64,000 nucleotides of DNA from Vibrio nitrifigilis (GCF_015686695.1 NZ_JADPMR010000001.1:372001-436000); one strand, 5' to 3'; shown: positions 33,479 to 42,798, counted from the first letter of the stretch. Translations and numbers: made by a program. The notes: generated from the letters alone by a model not told the origin.

Positions 33479-34855
33479 ATGGCTAAAGCAAAACGTGCTT
33501 ATGTGTGTAATGAATGTGGGGCTGATTTTCCACGTTGGCAGGGACAATGCAGTGCTTGTGGTGCTTGGAATACCATAACAGAGGTTCGTTTAGCTGCCTC
33601 TCCACAAGTTGCTCGCAATGAACGCTTGAGTGGCTATGCTGGAGCCAGTGAGTCCAAAGTTCAAATTCTGTCGGAAATTGATTTAGAAGATGTACCGCGC
33701 TTTACTAGTGGTTTTAAAGAATTCGATCGAGTGCTCGGTGGCGGGATTGTGCCTGGCGCGGCTGTCTTAATTGGCGGTAACCCTGGCGCAGGTAAATCGA
33801 CATTACTGTTACAAACCATGTGTTTTTTGTCATCACAAATGCCAACACTTTATGTCACGGGTGAAGAATCACTGCAACAGGTGGCAATGCGAGCATCTCG
33901 TTTAGGTTTACCCAAAGAGCATTTGAAAATGCTCTCGGAAACGAACGTCGATAAGATTTGTCAGATAGCAGAAAAAGAACAACCCAAAATAATGGTGATT
34001 GATTCGATTCAAGTGATGCACGTTTCTGATGTTCAGTCTTCACCAGGTAGTGTCTCGCAGGTAAGGGAATCTGCGACGGCATTAACGCGTTATGCAAAGC
34101 AAAATAATGTCGCTGTCTTTATTGTTGGTCACGTGACCAAAGATGGCACTTTGGCAGGTCCTAAAGTGCTTGAGCACATTATTGATTGCTCAGTGTTACT
34201 TGATGGCAGTACTGACACACGTTTTCGTACCTTACGTAGTCATAAAAACCGCTTTGGTGCCGTGAACGAACTTGGTGTGTTCGCGATGACAGGGCAGGGT
34301 TTACGTGAGGTAAAAAACCCTTCTGCAATATTCCTATCTCGTGGCGAAGAAGAAACGTCTGGCAGCTCTGTGATGGTGGTGTGGGAAGGAACTCGCCCTT
34401 TGCTGGTGGAAATTCAAGCCTTAGTCGACTATTCACAATTGGCGAACCCGCGCCGAGTGGCGGTTGGTCTTGAACAGAATCGCCTTTCTTTATTATTGGC
34501 GGTTTTACATAAGCATGGCGGACTCCAAATGGCGGACCAAGATGTATTTGTTAATGTGGTAGGTGGGGTAAAGGTAACCGAAACCAGCGCCGACTTAGCG
34601 TTGGTGATCGCGTTATTGTCGAGTTTTCGAGATCGTAGTATTCCTAAAGATGTGGTCGTGTTTGGTGAAGTTGGCTTGGCTGGAGAGATTCGTCCGGTAC
34701 CGAGCGGGCAAGAACGACTGAATGAAGCGTTTAAGCATGGCTTTCGCAAAGCAATTGTTCCTGCTGCTAATATGCCTAAACATGGTATTGAAGGTATGCA
34801 GATACATGGTGTAAAAAAATTATCAGAAGCCATTGAAGCCTTTGATGAACTTTAG
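33479..34855 (+). CDS. radA: RadA/Sms, branch-migration DNA repair protein
   Basis: RadA processes recombination intermediates as a hexameric helicase. The 458-residue product has the N-terminal zinc finger (CNECGADFPRWQGQCSACG), a RecA-like ATPase with GGNPGAGKST near residue 98, the RadA-specific KNRFG motif (SHKNRFGAVNE, about 258) and a C-terminal Lon-like domain. The length equals E. coli RadA (460). In E. coli radA also follows serB; here the PilZ gene is inserted between them. Confidence 0.96.
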   Translation: MAKAKRAYVCNECGADFPRWQGQCSACGAWNTITEVRLAASPQVARNERLSGYAGASESKVQILSEIDLEDVPRFTSGFKEFDRVLGGGIVPGAAVLIGGNPGAGKSTLLLQTMCFLSSQMPTLYVTGEESLQQVAMRASRLGLPKEHLKMLSETNVDKICQIAEKEQPKIMVIDSIQVMHVSDVQSSPGSVSQVRESATALTRYAKQNNVAVFIVGHVTKDGTLAGPKVLEHIIDCSVLLDGSTDTRFRTLRSHKNRFGAVNELGVFAMTGQGLREVKNPSAIFLSRGEEETSGSSVMVVWEGTRPLLVEIQALVDYSQLANPRRVAVGLEQNRLSLLLAVLHKHGGLQMADQDVFVNVVGGVKVTETSADLALVIALLSSFRDRSIPKDVVVFGEVGLAGEIRPVPSGQERLNEAFKHGFRKAIVPAANMPKHGIEGMQIHGVKKLSEAIEAFDEL

Positions 34856-34891
34856 ATAGTATGTGCCTTCACTAAGAAAATGCATAAAACT

Positions 34892-34911
34892 AGCCGCCAA
34901 ATATGGCGGCT
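34892..34911 (+). terminator. radA terminator-like hairpin
   Basis: AGCCGCCA and TGGCGGCT form a GC-rich 8-bp stem with an AATA loop just after radA. The T-run is interrupted. Confidence 0.6.
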
Positions 34912-35141
34912 ATCTTGTTATTAGCTATAATTCTTGGCTGAAGTTCTGCTTGTAAAGGAACATGTTAGTTAGTCATGGAGTTCGATAAAATAGGACTTAT
35001 TTTTATATATAAAATAGTGACTTATTAAGGGTGTAATAAAATGTTCAAATGCTTATTCGCACTCTTAACAAGTGGTTAAAAACGCAAGCAGTAAATTTTT
35101 TATTTGAATATGCACGCAGGACTATCAGTCTAGATAGATTA

Positions 35142-35150
35142 TGGTATACT
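35142..35150 (+). promoter_or_regulatory. Extended -10 promoter of the second EF-G gene
   Basis: TGGTATACT at 35142-35150 is a TGn extended -10 with hexamer TATACT, 38 bases before the ATG. The -35 is poor (CTATCA near 35122). Apart from this and the radA hairpin the 332-base gap is AT-rich and shows no gene. Confidence 0.5.
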
Positions 35151-35187
35151 CTGCGCGCACTTTATACCTTATTAACAGAGTAAGACA

Positions 35188-37275
35188 ATGACTACTGATT
35201 TATCGAAATACAGAAACATTGGTATTTTCGCGCACGTTGATGCGGGTAAAACTACCACTACTGAGCGTATCCTAAAGCTAACTGGTATGATCCACAAAAC
35301 TGGTGAAGTTCATGACGGTGAATCAACTACCGACTTCATGGAACAGGAAGCTGAACGTGGTATTACTATCCAATCTGCGGCAGTATCATGTTTCTGGAAA
35401 GGTCACCGTTTAAACGTTATCGACACCCCAGGACACGTTGACTTCACAGTAGAAGTTTACCGTTCTCTAAAAGTTCTAGACGGTGGTATCGGTGTATTCT
35501 GTGGTTCAGGTGGTGTAGAACCTCAATCTGAAACTAACTGGCGCTACGCTAACGAATCAGAAGTATCACGTATCATCTTCGTGAACAAACTGGACCGTAT
35601 GGGTGCAGACTTCTACCGCGTTGTTGACCAAGTTAAAAACGTTCTTGCTGCAACTCCACTAGTAATGACTCTACCTATCGGTATCGAAGAAGATTTCGTG
35701 GGTGTTGTTGACGTTCTTAGCCGCCAAGCGTTCGTATGGGATGACACTGGTCTTCCTGAAAACTACGAAATCAAAGAAGTTCCAGCTGACATGGTAGATG
35801 ACGTTGAGCAATACCGTGAAGAGCTAATCGAAACTGCAGTTGAGCAAGACGACGAACTAATGATGGCTTACATGGATGGCGAAGAGCCTTCAATCGAAGA
35901 CATCAAACGTTGTATCCGTAAAGGTACTCGTGACCTAGCGTTCTTCCCAACTTACTGTGGTTCTGCGTTCAAAAACAAAGGTGTTCAACTAGTACTTGAC
36001 GCTGTTGTCGATTACCTACCAGCTCCAACTGAAGTTGAGCCACAGCCGCTAATGGATGAAGAAGGCAACGAAACTGGCGAACACGCTATCGTTTCTGCTG
36101 ACGAAACATTCAAAGCGCTAGCATTCAAAATCATGGATGACCGTTTCGGCGCACTAACTTTCGTTCGTATTTACTCTGGTAAATTGAACAAAGGCGACAC
36201 CGTCCTTAACGCGTTTACTGGTAAAACTGAACGTGTTGGTCGTATGGTTGAAATGCAAGCTGACGATCGTAAAGAACTGACTACTGCTCAAGCGGGCGAC
36301 ATCATCGCTATCGTTGGTATGAAGAACGTTCAAACTGGTCACACTCTATGTGATCCTAAAGATAAAGTTACTTTGGAGCCAATGGTATTCCCAACTCCAG
36401 TAATCTCAATCGCAGTGAAACCTAAAGACAAAGGTTCAACTGAGAAAATGGGTATCGCGATCGGTAAAATGGTTGCAGAAGATCCATCATTCCAAGTTGA
36501 GACTGATGAAGATTCAGGTGAAACTATCCTGAAAGGTATGGGTGAACTTCACCTAGACATCAAAGTGGACATCCTTAAACGTACTTACGGCGTTGAACTA
36601 GAAGTGGGTGCTCCACAAGTTGCTTACCGTGAAACTATCACTCAACCTGTTGAAGATAGCTACACGCATAAGAAACAGTCTGGTGGTTCAGGTCAGTTCG
36701 CGAAAATTGACTACCGTATCAAACCAGGTGAGCAAAACTCTGGCTTCTCGTTCTCTTCAACAGTTGTTGGTGGTAACGTACCGAAAGAATTCTGGCCAGC
36801 AGTTGAGAAAGGCTTCGGCAGCATGATGCTTGAAGGCCCTCTAGCAGGCTTCCCTGTACTAGACGTTGAAGTTGAACTGTTCGACGGTGGTTTCCACGCA
36901 GTTGACTCTTCAGCAATCGCTTACGAAATCGCAGCGAAAGGTGCATTCCGTCAGTCTATGCCTAAAGCAGGTCCTCAGCTTCTAGAGCCAATCATGCACG
37001 TTGACGTATTCTCTCCTGAAGATAACGTTGGTGATGTAATCGGTGACTTGAACCGTCGTCGTGGTATGATCAAAAACCAAGAAGCTGGCGCGACTGGTGT
37101 TCGTATTAAAGCAGACGTTCCACTATCTGAAATGTTCGGCTACATCGGTCACCTACGTACTATCACTTCTGGCCGTGGTCAATTCTCTATGGAATTCGAT
37201 CACTACGCAGCTTGTCCAGCAAACGTTGCTGAAAAAGTTATCGCAGAAGTTAAAGAGCGTAACGCTAACAAATAA
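35188..37275 (+). CDS. fusA2: Elongation factor G, second copy (EF-G2)
   Basis: EF-G is the GTPase that drives ribosome translocation and, with RRF, ribosome recycling. The 695-residue product has the P-loop AHVDAGKTTTTERIL at residues 12-26, switch II DTPGHVDFT, NKLDRMGAD and all five domains. It stands alone rather than in the rpsL-rpsG-fusA-tufA operon, and matches by position the extra EF-G of V. cholerae (VC2342). Codon choice is strongly biased to common codons (CGT, GGT, GTT, AAC), as in highly expressed genes, so it is not a silent paralogue. Whether it specialises in recycling or stress translation cannot be told here. Confidence 0.9.
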   Translation: MTTDLSKYRNIGIFAHVDAGKTTTTERILKLTGMIHKTGEVHDGESTTDFMEQEAERGITIQSAAVSCFWKGHRLNVIDTPGHVDFTVEVYRSLKVLDGGIGVFCGSGGVEPQSETNWRYANESEVSRIIFVNKLDRMGADFYRVVDQVKNVLAATPLVMTLPIGIEEDFVGVVDVLSRQAFVWDDTGLPENYEIKEVPADMVDDVEQYREELIETAVEQDDELMMAYMDGEEPSIEDIKRCIRKGTRDLAFFPTYCGSAFKNKGVQLVLDAVVDYLPAPTEVEPQPLMDEEGNETGEHAIVSADETFKALAFKIMDDRFGALTFVRIYSGKLNKGDTVLNAFTGKTERVGRMVEMQADDRKELTTAQAGDIIAIVGMKNVQTGHTLCDPKDKVTLEPMVFPTPVISIAVKPKDKGSTEKMGIAIGKMVAEDPSFQVETDEDSGETILKGMGELHLDIKVDILKRTYGVELEVGAPQVAYRETITQPVEDSYTHKKQSGGSGQFAKIDYRIKPGEQNSGFSFSSTVVGGNVPKEFWPAVEKGFGSMMLEGPLAGFPVLDVEVELFDGGFHAVDSSAIAYEIAAKGAFRQSMPKAGPQLLEPIMHVDVFSPEDNVGDVIGDLNRRRGMIKNQEAGATGVRIKADVPLSEMFGYIGHLRTITSGRGQFSMEFDHYAACPANVAEKVIAEVKERNANK

Positions 37276-37298
37276 TAGTTCTTTGAACTGTATTTGAT

Positions 37299-37326
37299 AA
37301 AAAGCCCCTTGATAGGGGCTTTTTTT
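37299..37326 (+). terminator. Strong terminator of EF-G2 gene
   Basis: AAAAAGCCCC, a 6-base loop and GGGGCT run into a T-tract (37321-37326). Confidence 0.9.
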
Positions 37327-37328
37327 AT

Positions 37329-37377
37329 GCTTGTTGATGAAGCTCTGAATCCTGCATATAGAAGTCATTTGGGTATA
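37329..37377. repeat. Right-end fragment of the 266-bp MITE
   Basis: About 49 bases match the right terminus of the elements at 28774 and 49002 (TTGATGAAGCTCTGAATCCT, then TCATTTGGGTATA) with a few changes. The left part is missing. Confidence 0.7.
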
Positions 37378-37494
37378 TATCTAGTTTTTATCTGTATATG
37401 AAAATTTGTCATCAAATAAAACTTGATATGTGTCACATTTATATCTATATATTGTACTGTGATTGGTGATTAAAACAGCAGTGAGAGAGATTAA

Positions 37495-37656
37495 ATGAAT
37501 AATTATGAACATGTAGCGAGTCATAGTGAAGTCAGTGTAATAACCCATTCACCTTCTTTACGTGATACCGTGAAAAATGCTTTTGGTATACTAACGCTCT
37601 GGGCAGTGGCGAGTGCAGCCATTGCCGTGATTAGTTCTAATTGGATTTCGTTGTAA
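37495..37656 (+). CDS. Small single-span membrane protein, 53 residues, unknown
   Basis: An ATG at 37495 follows GAGAGAG and opens 53 codons ending TAA at 37654-37656. The product has a polar N-terminal half (MNNYEHVASHSEVSVITHSP), then a basic-flanked hydrophobic helix (KNAFGILTLWAVASAAIAVIS). A clear terminator follows at 37690, and a long upstream region separates it from EF-G2. The good ribosome site, membrane helix and own terminator suggest a real small gene. I do not recognise a family. Confidence 0.6.
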   Translation: MNNYEHVASHSEVSVITHSPSLRDTVKNAFGILTLWAVASAAIAVISSNWISL

Positions 37657-37689
37657 AACAGTTAGCGCAGACAAGCGTTGAATATTGTG

Positions 37690-37712
37690 AAAGACGTCTA
37701 TATGGCGTCTTT
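37690..37712. terminator. Terminator between small membrane gene and acyl-CoA ligase
   Basis: AAAGACG (37690-37696) and CGTCTTT (37706-37712) pair around 9 bases, followed by T-rich sequence on the plus strand. Confidence 0.65.
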
Positions 37713-37713
37713 T

Positions 37714-39393
37714 TTATTCCCAGTGAATCAGTTGGTTGTCTGGCCAATGTTCTTCAAGGCCGTGGTATTTTTTTTCTAGTTCAAAGCGTTTGATTTTTAG
37801 TGTGGGAGTCAAAATACCATTTTCAATACTCCATGGTTCCTTAACCATCAATACGCGCTTGATTTTCGCATGAGGCTCCAAGTCTTGATTAATATGATCA
37901 ATAATTCTCTGTGTTGCTTTCTCATACCGCTGTTTATCAAAGTGAGGAAATTGATGTGGAACGACAAGAAGTAATGGGCTCGTCATCCCAGAACCTATCA
38001 AGCAAAGCATCTCCACTCGACTATGTTCATAAAGACGTTTTTCAATCGGAACTGGTGCAACAAACTTACCTTTTGCTGTTTTAAAGCTATCTTTTTTCCT
38101 GCCTAATAATGTGAGATATCCGGATTCATCTATTTCACCAATGTCTCCGGTTTTAAGCCAGCCATAGTCAGTAAACATAGCTCGAGTCTCTTCTTGACTA
38201 TGGTAATAGCCAGCGAATAAACCAGAACTTTTGACTAATACTTCTCCATCTTCTGCGATTTTAAGTTCAATCCCCGGCCCGGCTCTTCCAACTGTTCCTA
38301 TTTTATTTTCGCAAAACGGATAATTTAGAGTGCTATAACCAAAGGTTTCAGTCATTCCCCAGGCTTCGGTAATTTCCAACCCAAGCCGGTTATACCATTG
38401 TAATAGAGATGGTGAGACTGGCGCTGACCCACAGCCAAGCACTCGGGCATTTTCTAACCCTAATCCATGGATGACTTTGCGCTGAATTACTCTTTTTATG
38501 AAAGGAATTGAGAGCAGTGTTTTCAATAGCTTATCAGAGAGTTTGTCTTGAATTCGTTGTTGAAATAGTTGCCAAAGTCGAGGCACGGAAATAAATAAGG
38601 TTGGGCGCTGCATTTTGACATCATCAATGAAGGTGTCTAATGATTCAGGAAAGGCAGTTGGGATACCGACCATGATAGAAGAGCCCAAAATATATACTCG
38701 TTCGGTAATGTGCGCCAAAGGGAGGTAGGAAAATAGGGTATCTTGTGAATGAATACCGATATGGTCAACGATCTGTTTGACTGACCATGAGTAGGCCCCA
38801 TAGGTTAATATTGCGCCTTTCGGAATACCAGACGTGCCAGAGGTATAAACTAAAGACATGACTTTGTCATCATGATGGATTGGGCGTTCTTTACTGGGTG
38901 GATAATGACTAATGAGGTAATCGAAATGATATTGGCAAGGTGGTGCTGAATCATAGGGGAGAGCGATCGTCGTCAAATCACTCATATCTTGAAAAACTTG
39001 TTGAACTGCGGATGAGTCATCCAGTTTGCCAGCAATAACGAAGCGGCAATCACTATGGGTAAGACAGTACTCGATAGTTTGTGAATTGGCGGTTGGAAAG
39101 AGAGGAACGCTGATAAAGTCACCTAACATGAAGGCGATATCGCAGATAAACCATTCAGCACAATTCTTTGAAATAATGGATATTTTATCTCCGGGTTGCG
39201 CACCTAAATCTCGCAGTGCCGTGACTAATCTTAGCGCTTGCTCGGCCACTTGGATATATGTGTATTCTTTAAATTTTCGCCGCTTTATTTGTCTCAAGTA
39301 AACATCATTTGGCCGGACTCTCGCCCAATTAAGAAGCAACTCATTGGGGGGCGGCAGAGTACAGCGTGGTGATTTGTCATCCTGTGTCCGCAT
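37714..39393 (-). CDS. Long-chain fatty acid-CoA ligase family protein
   Basis: The 559-residue AMP-binding enzyme should activate a fatty acid with ATP to an acyl-adenylate and then an acyl-CoA. It shows the P-loop-like YTSGTSGIPKGAILTYGA near residue 188, EAWGMTETFGYSTLN, the conserved WLKTGDIGEIDESGYLTLLGRKKD and the K-containing GKFVAPVPIEKRL. It belongs to the FAA1-like long-chain group rather than FadD, being shorter at the C-terminus, and corresponds by position to V. cholerae VC2341. A final catalytic lysine is plausible in TPTLKIKR. Chain-length preference cannot be read. It stands as a single gene. Confidence 0.88.
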   Translation of the reverse strand: MRTQDDKSPRCTLPPPNELLLNWARVRPNDVYLRQIKRRKFKEYTYIQVAEQALRLVTALRDLGAQPGDKISIISKNCAEWFICDIAFMLGDFISVPLFPTANSQTIEYCLTHSDCRFVIAGKLDDSSAVQQVFQDMSDLTTIALPYDSAPPCQYHFDYLISHYPPSKERPIHHDDKVMSLVYTSGTSGIPKGAILTYGAYSWSVKQIVDHIGIHSQDTLFSYLPLAHITERVYILGSSIMVGIPTAFPESLDTFIDDVKMQRPTLFISVPRLWQLFQQRIQDKLSDKLLKTLLSIPFIKRVIQRKVIHGLGLENARVLGCGSAPVSPSLLQWYNRLGLEITEAWGMTETFGYSTLNYPFCENKIGTVGRAGPGIELKIAEDGEVLVKSSGLFAGYYHSQEETRAMFTDYGWLKTGDIGEIDESGYLTLLGRKKDSFKTAKGKFVAPVPIEKRLYEHSRVEMLCLIGSGMTSPLLLVVPHQFPHFDKQRYEKATQRIIDHINQDLEPHAKIKRVLMVKEPWSIENGILTPTLKIKRFELEKKYHGLEEHWPDNQLIHWE

Positions 39394-39465
39394 TTCATAC
39401 TCCTACATAACGGAAAGAGTCAGTCGGGCTAATTTGGGATAGATTTCAGCTAAGTGTAGTTCATC

Positions 39466-40617
39466 CTAATTAATTAATGATATACAAGGATCTTTCCCAG
39501 GGTTATGGCGAATAATATCATCTAGCTCGTCTTGGTGTTCCCGTAGGGCGTTGACACAATGCCAGTCTAGTTTTCCTTGGTTGACCATCTTTTCTAGCTC
39601 TAGCAGAGCGTAAATCGTTGAGCAGCCTTGTTTATGTGGATGATGGCTGGTTAGTGCATCAAAAATATTAGCGACAGCAATAATGCGTGCTGAAGGAGGA
39701 ATGTCATTACCATGCAGATGATAAGGGTAGCCACTACCATCTAAATATTCGTGATGATAGGCAACGATTTCTCTGAGTAGGTTTACACAATGGTGGTTGG
39801 GGTGATTAAGCTGCTCGATAATTTGCTCCACAAACTGTACGCCGTGTTCGATATGTTCATCGATAAGTCTGCGCTGTGCTGGTGTCAGTTCTTCTGTTGA
39901 TGAGAGCACGTTATAAGGGATAGATAGCTTACCAATATCGTGATAACGAGAAAATTGGGTAATGTTTTCAATATCTTCATCACTGAGTTCGAAAGCATTA
40001 GCGACATCTCTTGCGATGATTTGTGTCATTCTCCAGATCCGTTCACGGTGTGCAGCTCCCGCGGACCAATGACGAGGTGATGATAGGTGATGATTTCGAG
40101 TCGAATCCAACAAAGCATGTACGAGCTCATATTCGGAAATAATAGAGATCAGTAGGATGTCGATATATTCATTTAGAGCACTGACGATCACTTCCGTGAA
40201 AAAATCTTCAAGATGCGAATCGATAAACAGTATACCGATGAAATGGTGTTGGCTATATACAGGTACTGCTAACGAAGAGTGATAGCCGCGTCCAAGCAGC
40301 CATTTGGTGTGATGAGAATGAGAAGAAAACCGCTGTTCGATATTATTAACGACACGTCTTTCACCTGTTTTCGCACAAGATTGTAATGTGGGAAGATTTT
40401 TTAAGTATGCAGAGTGCTGACTTAATTCTGTTCCATTTGCAGCGCTGTCAGCATAAGTTTTCAGGATATCTGTATCGCGGTCGTATAACGCGAAAGAGAG
40501 TCGGTCAACATTAGGAATATGAGCACGGATTTGATAATGAATATCAGCAAGCTGATGATTCAATGTGGCTGAGAAGCTAGTATTACTCAGCGCGTCATTA
40601 TTGCTCATCCTTTCCAT
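39466..40617 (-). CDS. GAF plus HD-GYP domain protein, putative c-di-GMP phosphodiesterase
   Basis: HD-GYP enzymes hydrolyse c-di-GMP. The 383-residue protein has a GAF-like sensory region (about 20-165) and an HD-GYP domain with H226-D227-x-G229-K230, EHIEHG near 254, H288-H289-E290 and D293-GSGYP. Two deviations stand out. The usual HHERxDGxGYP has tyrosine for arginine (HHEYLDGSGYP), and the late metal-ligand position normally Asp in the ADxFDAL motif is Asn317 (VANIFDAL). Activity may therefore be reduced or altered. The ATG at 40617 has GGGGGC five bases upstream; a second ATG three codons in is possible. It is a single gene, with the acyl-CoA ligase downstream on the same strand. Confidence 0.85.
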   Translation of the reverse strand: MERMSNNDALSNTSFSATLNHQLADIHYQIRAHIPNVDRLSFALYDRDTDILKTYADSAANGTELSQHSAYLKNLPTLQSCAKTGERRVVNNIEQRFSSHSHHTKWLLGRGYHSSLAVPVYSQHHFIGILFIDSHLEDFFTEVIVSALNEYIDILLISIISEYELVHALLDSTRNHHLSSPRHWSAGAAHRERIWRMTQIIARDVANAFELSDEDIENITQFSRYHDIGKLSIPYNVLSSTEELTPAQRRLIDEHIEHGVQFVEQIIEQLNHPNHHCVNLLREIVAYHHEYLDGSGYPYHLHGNDIPPSARIIAVANIFDALTSHHPHKQGCSTIYALLELEKMVNQGKLDWHCVNALREHQDELDDIIRHNPGKDPCISLIN

Positions 40618-40849
40618 AATGCCCCCATTGTGCTCTCCTGATTAAACACCTCTGTTTAGTGTAGTCTGTTGTCCCGTTGGTGGTTATTTGAACTATTTCA
40701 GTTTTGCTCAAAGGGAAACAAAAAACTGTGACCATTTGTAACGCTTTCAAGATGATTGCGCTTTTTTAAGTATTTGGGCATGACTTCAAACATTGGCAAA
40801 TTTACGACTAAAGTCTGACGTAATGTTATTGAAGTCTTATTTTACTGTT

Positions 40850-40865
40850 TTGGAAACGTTTACAC
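40850..40865. promoter_or_regulatory. GalR/GalS-type operator upstream of galM
   Basis: TTGGAAACGTTTACAC (complement GTGTAAACGTTTCCAA) fits the GalR/GalS consensus GTGTAANCGNTTNCAC except at the last base. It lies 200 bases before galM. Elsewhere in the 448-base gap 40618-41065 I see only weak hairpins and no gene. Confidence 0.55.
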
Positions 40866-41065
40866 TTTGAAGGATTGATCACAGACCCTAAATCACTCAC
40901 GTTGTTAGACTTCGGGCCACAACTAATTTAAGCACCAACAAGCGATAAAACTTATATATACCAATCACTTCAAAAGACATTGTCTGGGTTTTGACGCGGT
41001 GAATGTCAAACCTGCGAAGGATAGGGATAAATTAGTCACGTTATGTTGGGAAGGAGACATGAATA

Positions 41066-42118
41066 ATGAGTCAAACATTACTGACATCGATGGCAGAACA
41101 GCCGGCTTATGACGGTCAACCAGCCCAATTAATTGCGCTTACTAATGCAAATGGTATGCAGCTTGTGTTTATGGATATTGGTGCCACATGGTTAAGTTGT
41201 GAAGTACCGGTAAAAGGCGAAATACGTCAGGTTTTACTCGGCGTCGGTGACATGGAAGGCTTTAAGAAACAAACCAGTTTCTTAGGTGCGACTGTCGGTC
41301 GTTATGCAAACCGTATTACTAATTCTCAATTTGAACTTAACGGTAAAAGCTATCACCTGACAGCGAATCAAGCTCAGCATTGTCTGCATGGTGGCGTTCA
41401 AGGGTGGAGTCATTTGCGTTGGGCTATTAAAGATCAGCAGGCGCAAAAAGTTGTATTTTCTATGTCATCTCCAGATGGAGACCAAGGTTTTCCAGGTAAT
41501 GTTGAAGCAACAGTGACTTTCACGTTAACCGATGATAATCAGGTTTTGATTGATTACACCGCGACGACCGATGCCACCACACCTATTAATTTAACCAATC
41601 ACGCGTATTTTAATTTGATGGGGGCAGATTCGGGCACGGATGTTTTGCAGGATACGTTAACGATTAAAGCGGATAGTTACTTACCCACTGATAACTTAGG
41701 CATTCCTTTGCAACAAGGTTTAGTGCCGGTTGAGGGAACGGCTTTTGACTTTAGACACGGTGAAAAAATAGGGGCTTGCTTACTCAAGGAAGAACAACAG
41801 AAATTAGTCAATGGCTATGACCATAGCTATTACTTAGGCAGTCCATCATTAGATACACCGGTTGCTACTGTGTTGTCTGCTGACAAAGCAATAACCATGA
41901 ATGTATTCACGAATAAACCTGCTATTCAGCTTTATACCGGTAACTGGCTAGAAGGCACTCCAAGTAGAACTGGGGGGCATTATCAAAACTACCAAGGTGT
42001 TGCTTTAGAAACGCAATATTTGCCAGATTCTCCCAACCGTTCTGATTGGCCTCATGACGAATGCTGGTTAGAGCCGGGACAAACGTATCAATTCTCTACC
42101 ATTTATCAATTTAAATAA
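41066..42118 (+). CDS. galM: Aldose 1-epimerase (galactose mutarotase)
   Basis: GalM interconverts alpha and beta anomers of galactose and glucose at the entry to the Leloir pathway. The 350-residue product has the family motifs GATVGRYANRI, catalytic histidines in LHGG and NLTNHAYFNL, and the base glutamate in GVALETQYLPDSPN. It starts after AAGGAG with 9-base spacing. It is separate from other gal genes here, but a GalR-like operator upstream suggests membership of the galactose regulon. Confidence 0.93.
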   Translation: MSQTLLTSMAEQPAYDGQPAQLIALTNANGMQLVFMDIGATWLSCEVPVKGEIRQVLLGVGDMEGFKKQTSFLGATVGRYANRITNSQFELNGKSYHLTANQAQHCLHGGVQGWSHLRWAIKDQQAQKVVFSMSSPDGDQGFPGNVEATVTFTLTDDNQVLIDYTATTDATTPINLTNHAYFNLMGADSGTDVLQDTLTIKADSYLPTDNLGIPLQQGLVPVEGTAFDFRHGEKIGACLLKEEQQKLVNGYDHSYYLGSPSLDTPVATVLSADKAITMNVFTNKPAIQLYTGNWLEGTPSRTGGHYQNYQGVALETQYLPDSPNRSDWPHDECWLEPGQTYQFSTIYQFK

Positions 42119-42140
42119 CGGGTAAACGGGTCGATGGATA

Positions 42141-42170
42141 AAAACCTCAGTTCACTAAACTGAGGTTTTT
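42141..42170. terminator. Terminator of galM and the convergent operon
   Basis: AAAACCTCAGTT and AACTGAGGTTTT form a perfect 12-bp stem with a 5-base loop and T-runs on both strands. Confidence 0.9.
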
Positions 42171-42182
42171 TATCTTGATGGG

Positions 42183-42743
42183 TTAAGAAAGCGCGAATAC
42201 TGGGGTCAGTAACTTATCGATCGATACTTGGTGATGTGGTTTAACACCTGCCACTCTTTGATACTTCGGTGCTTGTCGATCATTTTCATAAGGACAATGC
42301 CACCCAACGGTGTGCTCAATAAAGTGGCGAGCAAACTGCTCTGATATATCCAAACACCCAGCAATAACCGTGTCGACATAACTTTGTACAATAGGGCTAT
42401 TTGAGCAAGGTTGTTGATAATTATCAGTCACATAAACCCAGATAGGTTGAGCAGTATCGAATGAACATTCGGTTTCTATTTGATTAGCATTGATTTGTAT
42501 ACGTTGATAGCCAGCTTCACGACGGTCGAAATTAGGTAACTCATTATCATCAACTTGCAGCAAGACACCGCTGACTTCTCCCTCCCCTTGATTGACTATC
42601 AGTGGTGACATGATATAGCTATCGTCAATCTTTCCCCAATAACGTACTAGCCCCTTTGCAACAACAGGGATAGCGTCTCCGGTTTGACCGGTTAACTGAC
42701 GTGAGGAGGCGTTAATTAAACTACCGTAGCCGAAAATATACAT
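42183..42743 (-). CDS. Gamma-glutamylcyclotransferase-like (GGCT/AIG2) protein
   Basis: The 186-residue protein begins MYIFGYGSLIN, the substrate-binding YGSL loop of the gamma-glutamylcyclotransferase fold. It has GVLLQVDDNELPNFDRREAGYQRI, the usual place of the catalytic glutamate (RREAGY). Such enzymes release 5-oxoproline from gamma-glutamyl compounds. The substrate is unknown. It is the last gene of a leftward group RimK-like ligase, ZntB-like transporter, GGCT-like protein, each separated by about 55 bases. Pairing with an ATP-grasp ligase that could add glutamate residues is suggestive. Confidence 0.8.
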   Translation of the reverse strand: MYIFGYGSLINASSRQLTGQTGDAIPVVAKGLVRYWGKIDDSYIMSPLIVNQGEGEVSGVLLQVDDNELPNFDRREAGYQRIQINANQIETECSFDTAQPIWVYVTDNYQQPCSNSPIVQSYVDTVIAGCLDISEQFARHFIEHTVGWHCPYENDRQAPKYQRVAGVKPHHQVSIDKLLTPVFALS

Positions 42744-42798
42744 AAATACTCCTTAAAACGACCCTGATTGCATCCTGCAGACTGGGTAACAGCGGATT

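Noticed and set aside
34429..34833. 134-codon frame antisense to radA
   Set aside because: Repetitive, low-similarity translation, typical of a shadow of the conserved radA reading frame.
40953..40985. TATACCAATCACTTCAAAAG before galM as another MITE left end
   Set aside because: Several mismatches to the tip and no matching right end; it could be chance.
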